Source: a candidate division WWE3 bacterium
GTDB lineage: Bacteria; Patescibacteriota; WWE3; 2-01-FULL-39-13
Assembly (NCBI GenBank): GCA_027002375.1
Contig: JALWZX010000042.1
Coordinates: 1-5,387, forward strand
Length of the DNA: 5,387 bases
Direction of reading: 5' to 3'
Shown: positions 1-5,387 of the stretch, piece by piece
Layout: each line of letters begins with the position of its first letter
Position numbering within the stretch: position 1 is the first letter of the stretch
Program-made: the position numbers and the translations under genes
The notes under the pieces: generated by a model
Databases searched by the model: none
What the model saw: the letters and a program-made list of their open reading frames with translations, nothing else
What the model was told of the DNA's origin: nothing

Positions 1-578
1 GTTATAAATTCAAAGAAGTTCCATTTCACTTCTCAGACAGAACCGCCGGAAAATCTAAGATGGGTGCTGATTATATGTATAACGCTTTCATATTTATTAT
101 TAAAAGTAGAATAAAAGATTTTATGAATTCTAGATTTGGTAAAGTTGTTTTAGCAGGCGCAGTTGGTGCTGTTTTTCAATTGTTATCTTACTTTATGTTT
201 CATTATTTTGTGGAAATCAAAAATATATTTGATTTATCATACGAATTTTTGTTACAAGGGCAAACATTATACCCGAGATTTGTAATTGCGCAGTTATTAT
301 CTATTGAGGTTGGAATATTTATAACATTTCTAGTTAATAATGTATGGGCTTTTGGTGATAAAAAATTGCACGGCTTTAAGTTTATAATTGGATTTATTAA
401 AACTAATCTTGTCGTTGTTGGAGGAATTATAATTCAGTTAATAGTTGCTCAAGTATTAGCGTCGTTCTTTGGTATTGGGTTAATCAGAGGGTATATCTAT
501 CAAGTCGCAGGGATTTTAGTAGGGCTAATTTGGAATTTCTATTTCTACAAGAAAGTAGTTTGGAAAATTAGTAAATGA
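1..578 (+). CDS. DPM1-like polyprenyl-phosphate glycosyltransferase fused to GtrA membrane domain (3' part; start upstream of window)
   Basis: This is the C-terminal part of a membrane glycosyltransferase; 191 residues are visible, with the first full codon at 3-5. An ATG at 60 could be read as the start of a separate GtrA protein, but the same frame is open to the window edge and encodes the signature end of a DPM1-type GT2 domain (visible residues 4-20: EVPFHF, then DRTAGKSKM). The GtrA domain follows with four hydrophobic segments at about 48-69, 93-117, 131-157 and 164-182; FLVNNVWAF and the basic WNFYFYKK end are GtrA-like. Family knowledge: DPM1-type enzymes transfer a sugar from a nucleotide sugar to polyprenyl phosphate, and GtrA domains are thought to anchor or flip the lipid-linked sugar. 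The sugar cannot be read from this part. An ALG5-like transferase gene follows 47 bases downstream. Confidence is high for the GtrA domain and fairly high for the fusion. Confidence 0.85.
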   Translation, partial: YKFKEVPFHFSDRTAGKSKMGADYMYNAFIFIIKSRIKDFMNSRFGKVVLAGAVGAVFQLLSYFMFHYFVEIKNIFDLSYEFLLQGQTLYPRFVIAQLLSIEVGIFITFLVNNVWAFGDKKLHGFKFIIGFIKTNLVVVGGIIIQLIVAQVLASFFGIGLIRGYIYQVAGILVGLIWNFYFYKKVVWKISK

Positions 579-608
579 TTGACTGTTGTCATTACAATCT
601 AGTATTCT
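579..608 (+). promoter_or_regulatory. Possible sigma70-type promoter for the ALG5-like gene
   Basis: TTGACT (579-584) and TATTCT (603-608) are separated by 18 bases; they match the bacterial -35 and -10 consensus at 5/6 and 4/6 positions. Transcription would start near 615 and leave only about ten bases before the ATG at 626. The -35 begins immediately after the stop codon of the upstream gene. A second -10-like word, GATAAT, lies at 615-620, only five bases before the ATG, and would give an essentially leaderless message. AT-rich DNA yields such matches by chance, so this is tentative. Confidence 0.33.
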
Positions 609-625
609 TTAATTGATAATTAATT

Positions 626-1414
626 ATGAGTCCAAATAATAAAGATTCAATATATCTTTCAATTGTATTTCCAGCATATAATGAGGCAAAAAGAATAGAA
701 AAATCGCTAAATGAGGTTCAAAAATACTTTAGTGAAAAAGACTATGCATATGAAGTTCTTGTATCAGATGATGGGTCTACCGATCAAACTGCTGACATTG
801 TGAAAAATTTGCAAGTTAAGTGGCCAAATTTACGATTAATTTCAAATGAACATAAGGGTAAAGCCCCAACACTGATTTCTGGTGTTAATGCATCAAAAGG
901 TAAGTATGTTTTAATAAGTGATGTTGATCTATCTGTATCTATCGATCAAACCCCTAAATTATTAGTTTGGGTAGAAGATCATGATTACGATTTAGCTATT
1001 GCAACACGAGAAGGTGTTGGTTCTAAGCGTGTCGATGAACCTAGTATTCGACACCTAATGGGTAGAGTTTTTAATGTGTTAGTGCAGGTGTTAGTGTTAC
1101 CTGGGATAAATGATACGCAATGTGGTTTTAAGTTAGGTAAAACAGAATCGCTTAAAAATGTTTTTCAAAGAACAAAATTATATAGTGTTAACGATCCTGT
1201 GATACAAGGTGGTCGTGTAGGTGCCTATGATGTGGAATTCTTATTTGTTGCAAAAAAATTAGGTTACAAAATAAAAGAAGTTTCCGTTACGTGGGTTTAT
1301 GGTGATAACAGTAAGGTGCATAAATTAAAAGATTCTTATTATAATGCTAAGGATGTTGTATTGGTTAAGTTGAATGATATGAAGGGTTTATATAGCGAAA
1401 ATAAGAAATCGTGA
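626..1414 (+). CDS. ALG5-like family 2 glycosyltransferase (polyprenyl-phosphate glycosyltransferase)
   Basis: A complete 262-residue GT-A fold transferase of family GT2. It begins with the nucleotide-binding strand LSIVFPAYNE (11-20), followed by the SDDGSTD motif (47-53) and the metal-binding DVD (99-101). The second half carries blocks typical of the dolichyl-phosphate beta-glucosyltransferase (ALG5/DPG synthase) subgroup: RHLMGRVFN (142-150), DTQCGFKLG (163-171) and YDVEFLFVAKKLGYKIKEV (201-219). Family knowledge: these enzymes move glucose or another hexose from a nucleotide sugar to a polyprenyl phosphate on the inner face of the membrane. Eukaryotic ALG5 has an N-terminal membrane helix that is absent here, so the protein is probably peripheral, using the hydrophobic stretch at 148-160. 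The start is preceded by AATT with no Shine-Dalgarno sequence, but the family fold begins at once, so a later start is unlikely. The gene follows a DPM1-GtrA gene and precedes UDP-sugar genes, which fits surface glycan synthesis. Donor and acceptor are inferred only. Confidence 0.88.
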   Translation: MSPNNKDSIYLSIVFPAYNEAKRIEKSLNEVQKYFSEKDYAYEVLVSDDGSTDQTADIVKNLQVKWPNLRLISNEHKGKAPTLISGVNASKGKYVLISDVDLSVSIDQTPKLLVWVEDHDYDLAIATREGVGSKRVDEPSIRHLMGRVFNVLVQVLVLPGINDTQCGFKLGKTESLKNVFQRTKLYSVNDPVIQGGRVGAYDVEFLFVAKKLGYKIKEVSVTWVYGDNSKVHKLKDSYYNAKDVVLVKLNDMKGLYSENKKS

Positions 1415-1546
1415 AGAACCAAAATATACGGTTAATTTAAATAAGCCGCAACCGACCTATAATAAAAAGAGTCCTCTATTCTTATTAGTTTTGTTAGACT
1501 CGTATGTTTATATAGCAATAGTATCGTCTTGTTATGAAAAATTTTA

Positions 1547-1555
1547 TGTGATAAT
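1547..1555 (+). promoter_or_regulatory. Possible extended -10 promoter element before ugd
   Basis: TGTGATAAT matches an extended -10 element (TGnTATAAT) with one mismatch. Upstream, TCTTGT (1527-1532) or TTGTTA (1529-1534) could act as a weak -35 at 17 or 15 bases. Transcription would start near 1562, about five bases before the ugd ATG, giving an almost leaderless mRNA for ugd and the epimerase. The rest of the 152-base gap (1415-1546) holds no open frame of note and only weak A/T hairpins. This is a pattern match without further support. Confidence 0.33.
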
Positions 1556-1566
1556 TTGCACATATT

Positions 1567-2898
1567 ATGAAAATTACAATAATTGGAACCGGCTACGTTG
1601 GTTTAGTTTCAGGTGCAGTTTTTGCTGACTGGGGGCATAATGTTGTATGCCTTGATGTCGATAAAAAGAAAGTTGATAACATAAACAACGGCATTATGCC
1701 GATATACGAAGAGGGTTTAGAAGAATTAGTAAAGAAAGTGTCTGGTGAGAAAAGATTTATAGCTACAACGGATTACAGATCTGCTGTTGAGCATGGTGAG
1801 CTTATTTTTATTTGTGTAGGAACTCCGAGTAATCAAGCAGGTGCGGCAAATCTCGATTATGTTTTTTCGGCATCTGAATCAATTGGTAAATACACACCAG
1901 AAGATGACTACAAAGTCGTTATTACAAAAAGCACTGTACCTGTGGGAACACATAATAAGGTTAGGGAGCATATAAAAATAGGTGCAGGCGATAAAAAAAT
2001 TAAGTTTGATGTTGCATCTAATCCAGAATTTTTAAGAGAAGGCACATCTATTTATGATGCTAATAATACAGATAGGGTTGTTATTGGTTCTGATTCAGAA
2101 AAAGCTTTAAGTGTATTAGAAGATTTGTATAAACATTTAGATTCTCCAATAGTAAAAACTGATCTTGCGAGCGCTGAGCTTATTAAATATGCTGCTAATT
2201 CATTTTTAGCTACAAAAATTTCTTTTATAAATGAAATATCACAAATTTGCGAACGAACTGGTGCAGATGTAAAGTCTGTTGCTTTAGGTATGGGTTTAGA
2301 TCAAAGAATTGGCTCAAGATTTTTGAATGCTGGCATAGGTTATGGTGGATCATGTTTTCCTAAAGATGTTGAAGCATTGTACAGAACGAGTAGTGAATAC
2401 TTTTATGATTTTAGACTACTTCGTGGAGTTATGGATGCGAATGAAAGACAAAGAGACTATTTTGTAGATAAGGTTTTTAGAAAGTATGGTTCTAATTTAA
2501 GCGAATTAAACTTTGGTGTTTTAGGTTCTGCATTTAAAAATGGTACAGATGATACTAGAAAATCAGTGGCTATTGCTGTTATTAGAGTGCTTCGTGGGGC
2601 AGGTGCCAACATTAAACTTTACGATCCCGCAGCATTAGAGAATTCCAAAAAGGAATTGGGTGATGATAATATTGAATATATGAATTCTTCTGAAGAAGTT
2701 TTTGACAAATCTGATTCTGTGTTTATTTTAACTGAATGGCCTGAATTTGCTAATTTGGATTATAAAGATTTGGTAGAAAAAATGAATTCAAAAGTAATTT
2801 TTGATGGGCGAAATTTACTTGACCCATTAGAAATGAAAAAACTTGGTGTTGAATATTATGGTGTCGGAAGAAAAGAAGACGCAGACGACACACATTAG
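1567..2898 (+). CDS. ugd: UDP-glucose 6-dehydrogenase
   Basis: A complete 443-residue enzyme of the UDP-glucose/GDP-mannose dehydrogenase family, of normal length. It oxidises UDP-glucose twice with NAD+ to UDP-glucuronate in the cytoplasm. The N-terminal Rossmann domain opens with IIGTGYVGLVSG (5-16), with D30 at the end of the second strand as expected for NAD binding. Conserved blocks follow in order: MPIYEEGL (44-51), FICVGTPS (81-88), KSTVPVGT (121-128), NPEFLREG (152-159, catalytic-type E154), ELIKYAAN (204-211, K207) and GYGGSCFPKD (258-267), whose C263 is the catalytic nucleophile. The C-terminal UDP-binding domain has VLGSAFKNGTDDTRKS (318-333). All expected catalytic residues are present, so the enzyme should be active. 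The start has no Shine-Dalgarno sequence, but residue 2 begins the first Rossmann strand, which fixes it. The epimerase that would use its product starts 10 bases after the stop. GDP-mannose dehydrogenase is a less likely alternative. Confidence 0.95.
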   Translation: MKITIIGTGYVGLVSGAVFADWGHNVVCLDVDKKKVDNINNGIMPIYEEGLEELVKKVSGEKRFIATTDYRSAVEHGELIFICVGTPSNQAGAANLDYVFSASESIGKYTPEDDYKVVITKSTVPVGTHNKVREHIKIGAGDKKIKFDVASNPEFLREGTSIYDANNTDRVVIGSDSEKALSVLEDLYKHLDSPIVKTDLASAELIKYAANSFLATKISFINEISQICERTGADVKSVALGMGLDQRIGSRFLNAGIGYGGSCFPKDVEALYRTSSEYFYDFRLLRGVMDANERQRDYFVDKVFRKYGSNLSELNFGVLGSAFKNGTDDTRKSVAIAVIRVLRGAGANIKLYDPAALENSKKELGDDNIEYMNSSEEVFDKSDSVFILTEWPEFANLDYKDLVEKMNSKVIFDGRNLLDPLEMKKLGVEYYGVGRKEDADDTH

Positions 2899-2908
2899 CA
2901 CAAAAATT

Positions 2909-3889
2909 ATGAAAAAAGTATTAGTAACTGGAGCCGCTGGCTATATAGGCTCAAACCTAACAGAATATTTATTAAATAAAGGTTATTATGTTGTTGGATT
3001 AGATAACTTTAATGAATACTATGACCCAAAGATAAAGCGATTTAACATAGAAAGTTTTAAAGATCATGAAAATTTTAAGCTTTATGAAACTGATATTTGT
3101 GACAAATCTGCAGTATCAAATATGTTTAATGAAGAAAAAAGATTTGATTCAATTGTTCATTTAGCAGCATGGGCTGGTGTAACTTATTCTGTAAAAAATC
3201 CTGATATATATGTTGATGTAAATATAACAGGTTCACATAATTTAATAACCCAGGCTGTAAAATATGGTGTTGGAAGTTTTATTTTTGCTTCGACTTCTTC
3301 TATTTATGGTGATAACAAGACACCATTTGTTGAAACAATGAATACTGATATGCCTAATGCTCCATATCCTGCGACTAAAAAAGCTGTTGAAGTTTTGCTT
3401 TACACATATCATAAGAACTTTGACTTAAAAACAACAATTTTTAGGTTCTTTAATCCACTTGGGCCAAAAGTAAGACCTGATTTGGCATTACCAAAATTAA
3501 TTCGTGCGTCTTTATATGGGTATGAATTCCCAATATATATGAACCCTGAAAGCTCAAAAAGAGATTATACCTATATTGTTCATATGATGGAAGCAATCGA
3601 AGGTGCTATGAACAAACAATTTGATTATGAAATCATTAATTTGGGGAATTCAAACCCTGTTTCTTTAATTGATTTGATGAATTCGGTTGAAAAAGTAGTC
3701 GGTAACCCTATAAAAACTAAAGAGTTGCCATTACCTGGTCAAATGCAGATTACATACGCAAATGTCGATAAAGCAAAAGAGCTTCTTGATTACAATCCAA
3801 AAACAAGCTTGGATGAAATGATTGACATATATTACAAATGGTTTTTAGATCAACCTGAATGGTATAGAAAGATTAAACTAGAAAAATAG
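2909..3889 (+). CDS. UDP-glucuronate 4-epimerase-like NAD-dependent epimerase (extended SDR)
   Basis: A 326-residue extended short-chain dehydrogenase, near the usual length for UDP-glucuronate 4-epimerases, which interconvert UDP-glucuronate and UDP-galacturonate. The NAD-binding GAAGYIG is at 8-14, followed by LDNFNEYYDPKIKRFN (31-46), the block typical of this subgroup. LAAWAGVTYSVKNP (85-98), STSSIYG (128-134) and the catalytic Y153-P-A-T-K157 follow. FRFFNPLGPKVRPDLA (178-193), SKRDYTYI (216-223) and the C-terminal YANVDKAKELLDYNPKTS (283-300) also fit. The ATG at 2909 was chosen over the in-frame ATG at 2843: it begins MKKVLVTG, exactly where SDR proteins start, and avoids 22 unrelated residues overlapping ugd. 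Only 10 bases (CACAAAAATT) separate it from ugd, with no Shine-Dalgarno sequence, so co-transcription and perhaps translational coupling are likely. W88 and FNPLGP differ from the commoner forms in this family, so a different UDP-uronate or UDP-hexose substrate is possible. Confidence 0.88.
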   Translation: MKKVLVTGAAGYIGSNLTEYLLNKGYYVVGLDNFNEYYDPKIKRFNIESFKDHENFKLYETDICDKSAVSNMFNEEKRFDSIVHLAAWAGVTYSVKNPDIYVDVNITGSHNLITQAVKYGVGSFIFASTSSIYGDNKTPFVETMNTDMPNAPYPATKKAVEVLLYTYHKNFDLKTTIFRFFNPLGPKVRPDLALPKLIRASLYGYEFPIYMNPESSKRDYTYIVHMMEAIEGAMNKQFDYEIINLGNSNPVSLIDLMNSVEKVVGNPIKTKELPLPGQMQITYANVDKAKELLDYNPKTSLDEMIDIYYKWFLDQPEWYRKIKLEK

Positions 3890-3910
3890 AGACTTTTATT
3901 TGATGATGGA

Positions 3911-3987
3911 TTTATTATCGCCAAACTTAAAACCACGCACTTTAGTGCGTGGTTGTGTTAGTTAATATAGTAATTGGCGATAAGAAA
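3911..3987. repeat. Long-range inverted repeat enclosing a hairpin
   Basis: TTATCGCCAA (3915-3924) and TTGGCGATAA (3974-3983) are perfect 10-base inverted arms. Past one mismatch they extend by three more pairs, giving 13 of 14 matches between 3911-3924 and 3974-3987. They enclose 49 bases containing the perfect hairpin at 3931-3954. Most of the short gap between the two convergent genes is thus able to fold. It could be a compound bidirectional terminator or the remnant of a small palindromic element. Confidence 0.7.
3931..3954. terminator. Strong perfect hairpin, probable bidirectional terminator
   Basis: AACCACGCAC (3931-3940) pairs perfectly with GTGCGTGGTT (3945-3954) around a TTTA loop, giving a 10-bp GC-containing stem in AT-rich DNA between convergent genes. 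On the - strand the stem runs into TTTTAAGTTT (the T-run includes the last stem bases), a modest U-tract suited to ending the peptidase transcript. On the + strand the following GTGTTAGTTAAT is poorer in T, so termination of the epimerase transcript is less certain. The stem-loop is visible directly; its role is inferred from its position. Confidence 0.6.
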
Positions 3988-4013
3988 CCACTAATTTTAG
4001 CCAGTGTGGTTTC
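3984..4013. terminator. Second hairpin touching the peptidase stop codon, possible terminator
   Basis: GAAACCAC (3984-3991) pairs perfectly with GTGGTTTC (4006-4013) around a 14-base loop. The right arm includes two bases of the peptidase's TGA stop (4012-4014 on the - strand), so the - strand mRNA would fold right at the stop. On the - strand the stem ends in TTTC and is followed by TTATC; on the + strand it ends in TTTC and is followed by ATTT. Neither is a classic U-tract. AAACCAC and GTGGTT also occur in the arms of the 3931-3954 hairpin, so alternative pairing between the two is possible. Confidence 0.45.
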
Positions 4014-5387
4014 ATTTAACTAATCGTTCTAATTCTATTATGTCTTTTTCTATTTCTTTAATTCCATTTTCAAAAAATTTCTTATTAATTGTAATACCTG
4101 CTTTTTTAAATATGTTTTCTGTTGTATCGCTTGATCCAGCAGATAAAAATTCTTTTATATTTTTAATAAAGTCATGATTTTGGTAATATTCGTGTCTTAA
4201 TGCACTACTGACTAGATTTCCAAATACATATGTATAAACATAAAAAGGTGTTCTTAAGTGTGGCCATTGTACCCAGTAATACCCATCTGTTTCTTCTAGA
4301 TCGAGTATCGGGCCAATGTATTGTTTTATATGTTTATTCATTATCTTTGATAATTTTTCTTTAGATAACATGCCCTGTTGTCTAACTTTTGTATGTGCTT
4401 CTAATTCAAAATTGAAACCCATTGTTTGAGCAAATATTGATCTGATTTCATCTAAAGTTTTATCGTGTAATGTTATTATTTTCTGAGAGTCTGGTAACTT
4501 TTTTGTTACTTCGTCAAATATTAAGCCCTCAAAAAATGTACTTGCAGTTTCTGCTACTGATATTGTGTAATCCTGATAAATGGCTGGTTGGTTTTTTACG
4601 GTTAAACTCGAATGTATTGCATGACCTAATTCGTGTGCGAATGCTCTTAATGAGTCTAATGTATCATTATGGTTTAACATTATGAAAGGTGGCATATTGG
4701 GAACACTAATTTGTGCTGTTGAACTTTTTCCCTTTTTTGCGAAAACATCAATTTGACCATTTCTAACCAATTTGTCTAAGATATCTACAAATTCTTGATC
4801 TGTATTTTGTAAGATTGTTCTGATGATTTCATAAGATTCTTTGAATGTATATTTATGTTTTATTTTTCCCACTATAGCATTGGCATCAGAAAATTTTAGT
4901 GCTTCTAGTTTTAATAACTTGGCTTTTACTTTAAAAAATCTTTGTGATAATTTAAAATTCTTTGTAACAATGTCAATTAGATCCTCTACAGTTTTTTCAT
5001 CATCATGGTTGTCTAAAACTCTAGAAGAATAGGGTTTTGAAAAATGTTTTTTTTCATCAATGATCTTTTTTGTCGTGTATATTGCGTTTAGCTCACTTTC
5101 TGCAATATCTGACACATTGATAGTTTTTTGTTTAATTTTTTCATATAGCTTTCTTCTTTGTAAAACTGGTAGTTTAGCCAACTCACTAAGTGTCTCGTTA
5201 AAAGAGTACTCTTTACCATTGAATTTAATTGTTTGTTTATATAATTCTTTTCGTAAACTTTGTTCCCACATTATATCTGCAGGTTGAATAAGTAACGATA
5301 TTAATTGTTCTTCACCTTCTGAAAGCATGTGCGGTGATTGTTTAAATAGATATGTAAAGAAATATCTATATTTTTTTAATCTATTAC
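4012..5387 (-). CDS. Oligoendopeptidase F-like M3-family zinc metallopeptidase (N-terminus beyond window)
   Basis: A cytoplasmic-type zinc peptidase that in characterised relatives (PepF) cuts short peptides. An ATG at 5328-5326 gives 438 residues, but the frame stays open to the window edge and the 19 codons before it read as family sequence (RYFFTYLFKQSPH joining MLSEGEEQL). The true start therefore lies outside; PepF proteins are about 600 residues, so roughly 140 are missing. Numbering from that internal Met, the helical part has IDVFAKKGK (193-201) and NMPPFIMLNH (211-220) leading to the zinc motif HELGH (232-236, catalytic E233). The third zinc ligand is E260 in AETASTFFE, and the substrate-binding C-terminus has WPHLRTPFYVYTY (355-367) and FLSAGSS (394-400). 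All catalytic residues seem intact. There is no signal peptide in the visible part. It converges on the sugar genes and is probably unrelated to them; its promoter is outside the window. Confidence 0.93.
   Translation of the reverse strand, partial: NRLKKYRYFFTYLFKQSPHMLSEGEEQLISLLIQPADIMWEQSLRKELYKQTIKFNGKEYSFNETLSELAKLPVLQRRKLYEKIKQKTINVSDIAESELNAIYTTKKIIDEKKHFSKPYSSRVLDNHDDEKTVEDLIDIVTKNFKLSQRFFKVKAKLLKLEALKFSDANAIVGKIKHKYTFKESYEIIRTILQNTDQEFVDILDKLVRNGQIDVFAKKGKSSTAQISVPNMPPFIMLNHNDTLDSLRAFAHELGHAIHSSLTVKNQPAIYQDYTISVAETASTFFEGLIFDEVTKKLPDSQKIITLHDKTLDEIRSIFAQTMGFNFELEAHTKVRQQGMLSKEKLSKIMNKHIKQYIGPILDLEETDGYYWVQWPHLRTPFYVYTYVFGNLVSSALRHEYYQNHDFIKNIKEFLSAGSSDTTENIFKKAGITINKKFFENGIKEIEKDIIELERLVK

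Noticed and set aside
1..108. Frame 1 reading at the left edge as the end of an upstream gene
   Set aside because: It has no family resemblance, while the overlapping frame 3 reading gives clear glycosyltransferase motifs.
60..578. A separate 172-residue GtrA protein starting at the ATG at 60
   Set aside because: The frame continues upstream with recognisable glycosyltransferase sequence and no stop to the window edge, so this ATG is internal.
1429..1454. CGGTT/AACCG inverted repeat downstream of the ALG5-like gene
   Set aside because: Five base pairs around a 16-base loop are expected by chance in a gap of this size.
1461..1495. A terminator after the ALG5-like gene
   Set aside because: AATAAAAAGAG and CTCTATTCTTATT pair only imperfectly, with mismatches and a tight loop, and the following T-run is broken (AGTTTTGTT). 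It is too weak to call in AT-rich DNA.
2843..2908. An upstream start for the epimerase overlapping ugd by 56 bases
   Set aside because: It would add 22 residues with no family resemblance before the MKKVLVTG Rossmann start, and they merely read ugd's end in another frame.
4470..5287. Three + strand open frames of 63-75 codons opposite the peptidase gene
   Set aside because: They are antisense to conserved peptidase coding sequence, hydrophobic in the manner of reversed AT-rich codons, and show no known domain.
5326..5328. ATG as the start of the peptidase gene
   Set aside because: The 19 preceding codons are open and read as M3-family sequence continuing to the window edge, and the protein would lack about a quarter of the family length.
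1..5387. A defence system, mobile element or other novel multi-gene system
   Set aside because: All five genes belong to well-known families with intact motifs where visible; no transposase, nuclease, toxin or CRISPR repeat is present.

Overview
The window is AT-rich (about one third G+C by eye) bacterial DNA, densely packed with genes. Four genes for activated sugars and lipid-linked glycosyl transfer lie on the + strand and converge on an M3-family oligopeptidase gene on the - strand. I see no tRNA, rRNA, CRISPR array, transposase or phage gene. TGA serves as the stop codon for three of the five genes, so a TGA-recoded lineage such as Gracilibacteria/Absconditabacteria is unlikely. Low G+C, short gaps, no Shine-Dalgarno sequence before any visible start and the general look of the proteins would suit a Candidate Phyla Radiation (Patescibacteria) genome or another low-GC bacterium. 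This placement is a weak inference.

Layout: (1) positions 1-578, the C-terminal end of a DPM1-like family 2 glycosyltransferase fused to a four-helix GtrA membrane domain; its start lies upstream of the window. (2) 626-1414, a complete ALG5-like family 2 glycosyltransferase. (3) 1415-1566, a 152-base gap with a promoter-like sequence at its end. (4) 1567-2898, UDP-glucose 6-dehydrogenase. (5) 2909-3889, a UDP-glucuronate 4-epimerase-like SDR enzyme, 10 bases downstream and probably co-transcribed with the dehydrogenase. (6) 3890-4011, a short convergent gap filled with inverted repeats. (7) 4012-5387 on the - strand, an oligoendopeptidase F-like M3 metallopeptidase whose N-terminus is cut off by the right window edge.

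The four + strand genes make a coherent set. The dehydrogenase oxidises UDP-glucose to UDP-glucuronate, the epimerase would convert this to UDP-galacturonate, and the two glycosyltransferases resemble enzymes that load sugars onto polyprenyl phosphate at the membrane, with the GtrA domain helping to anchor or translocate the product. Together they suggest synthesis of a surface glycan containing uronic acids. The peptidase looks like an unrelated housekeeping gene.

I found no clearly new biological system. The observations most worth following up are the nested inverted repeats between the convergent genes, the fused synthase-GtrA protein that an ATG-based start call would miss, and the shared TGATAATT box and ATTATG starts without Shine-Dalgarno sequences.
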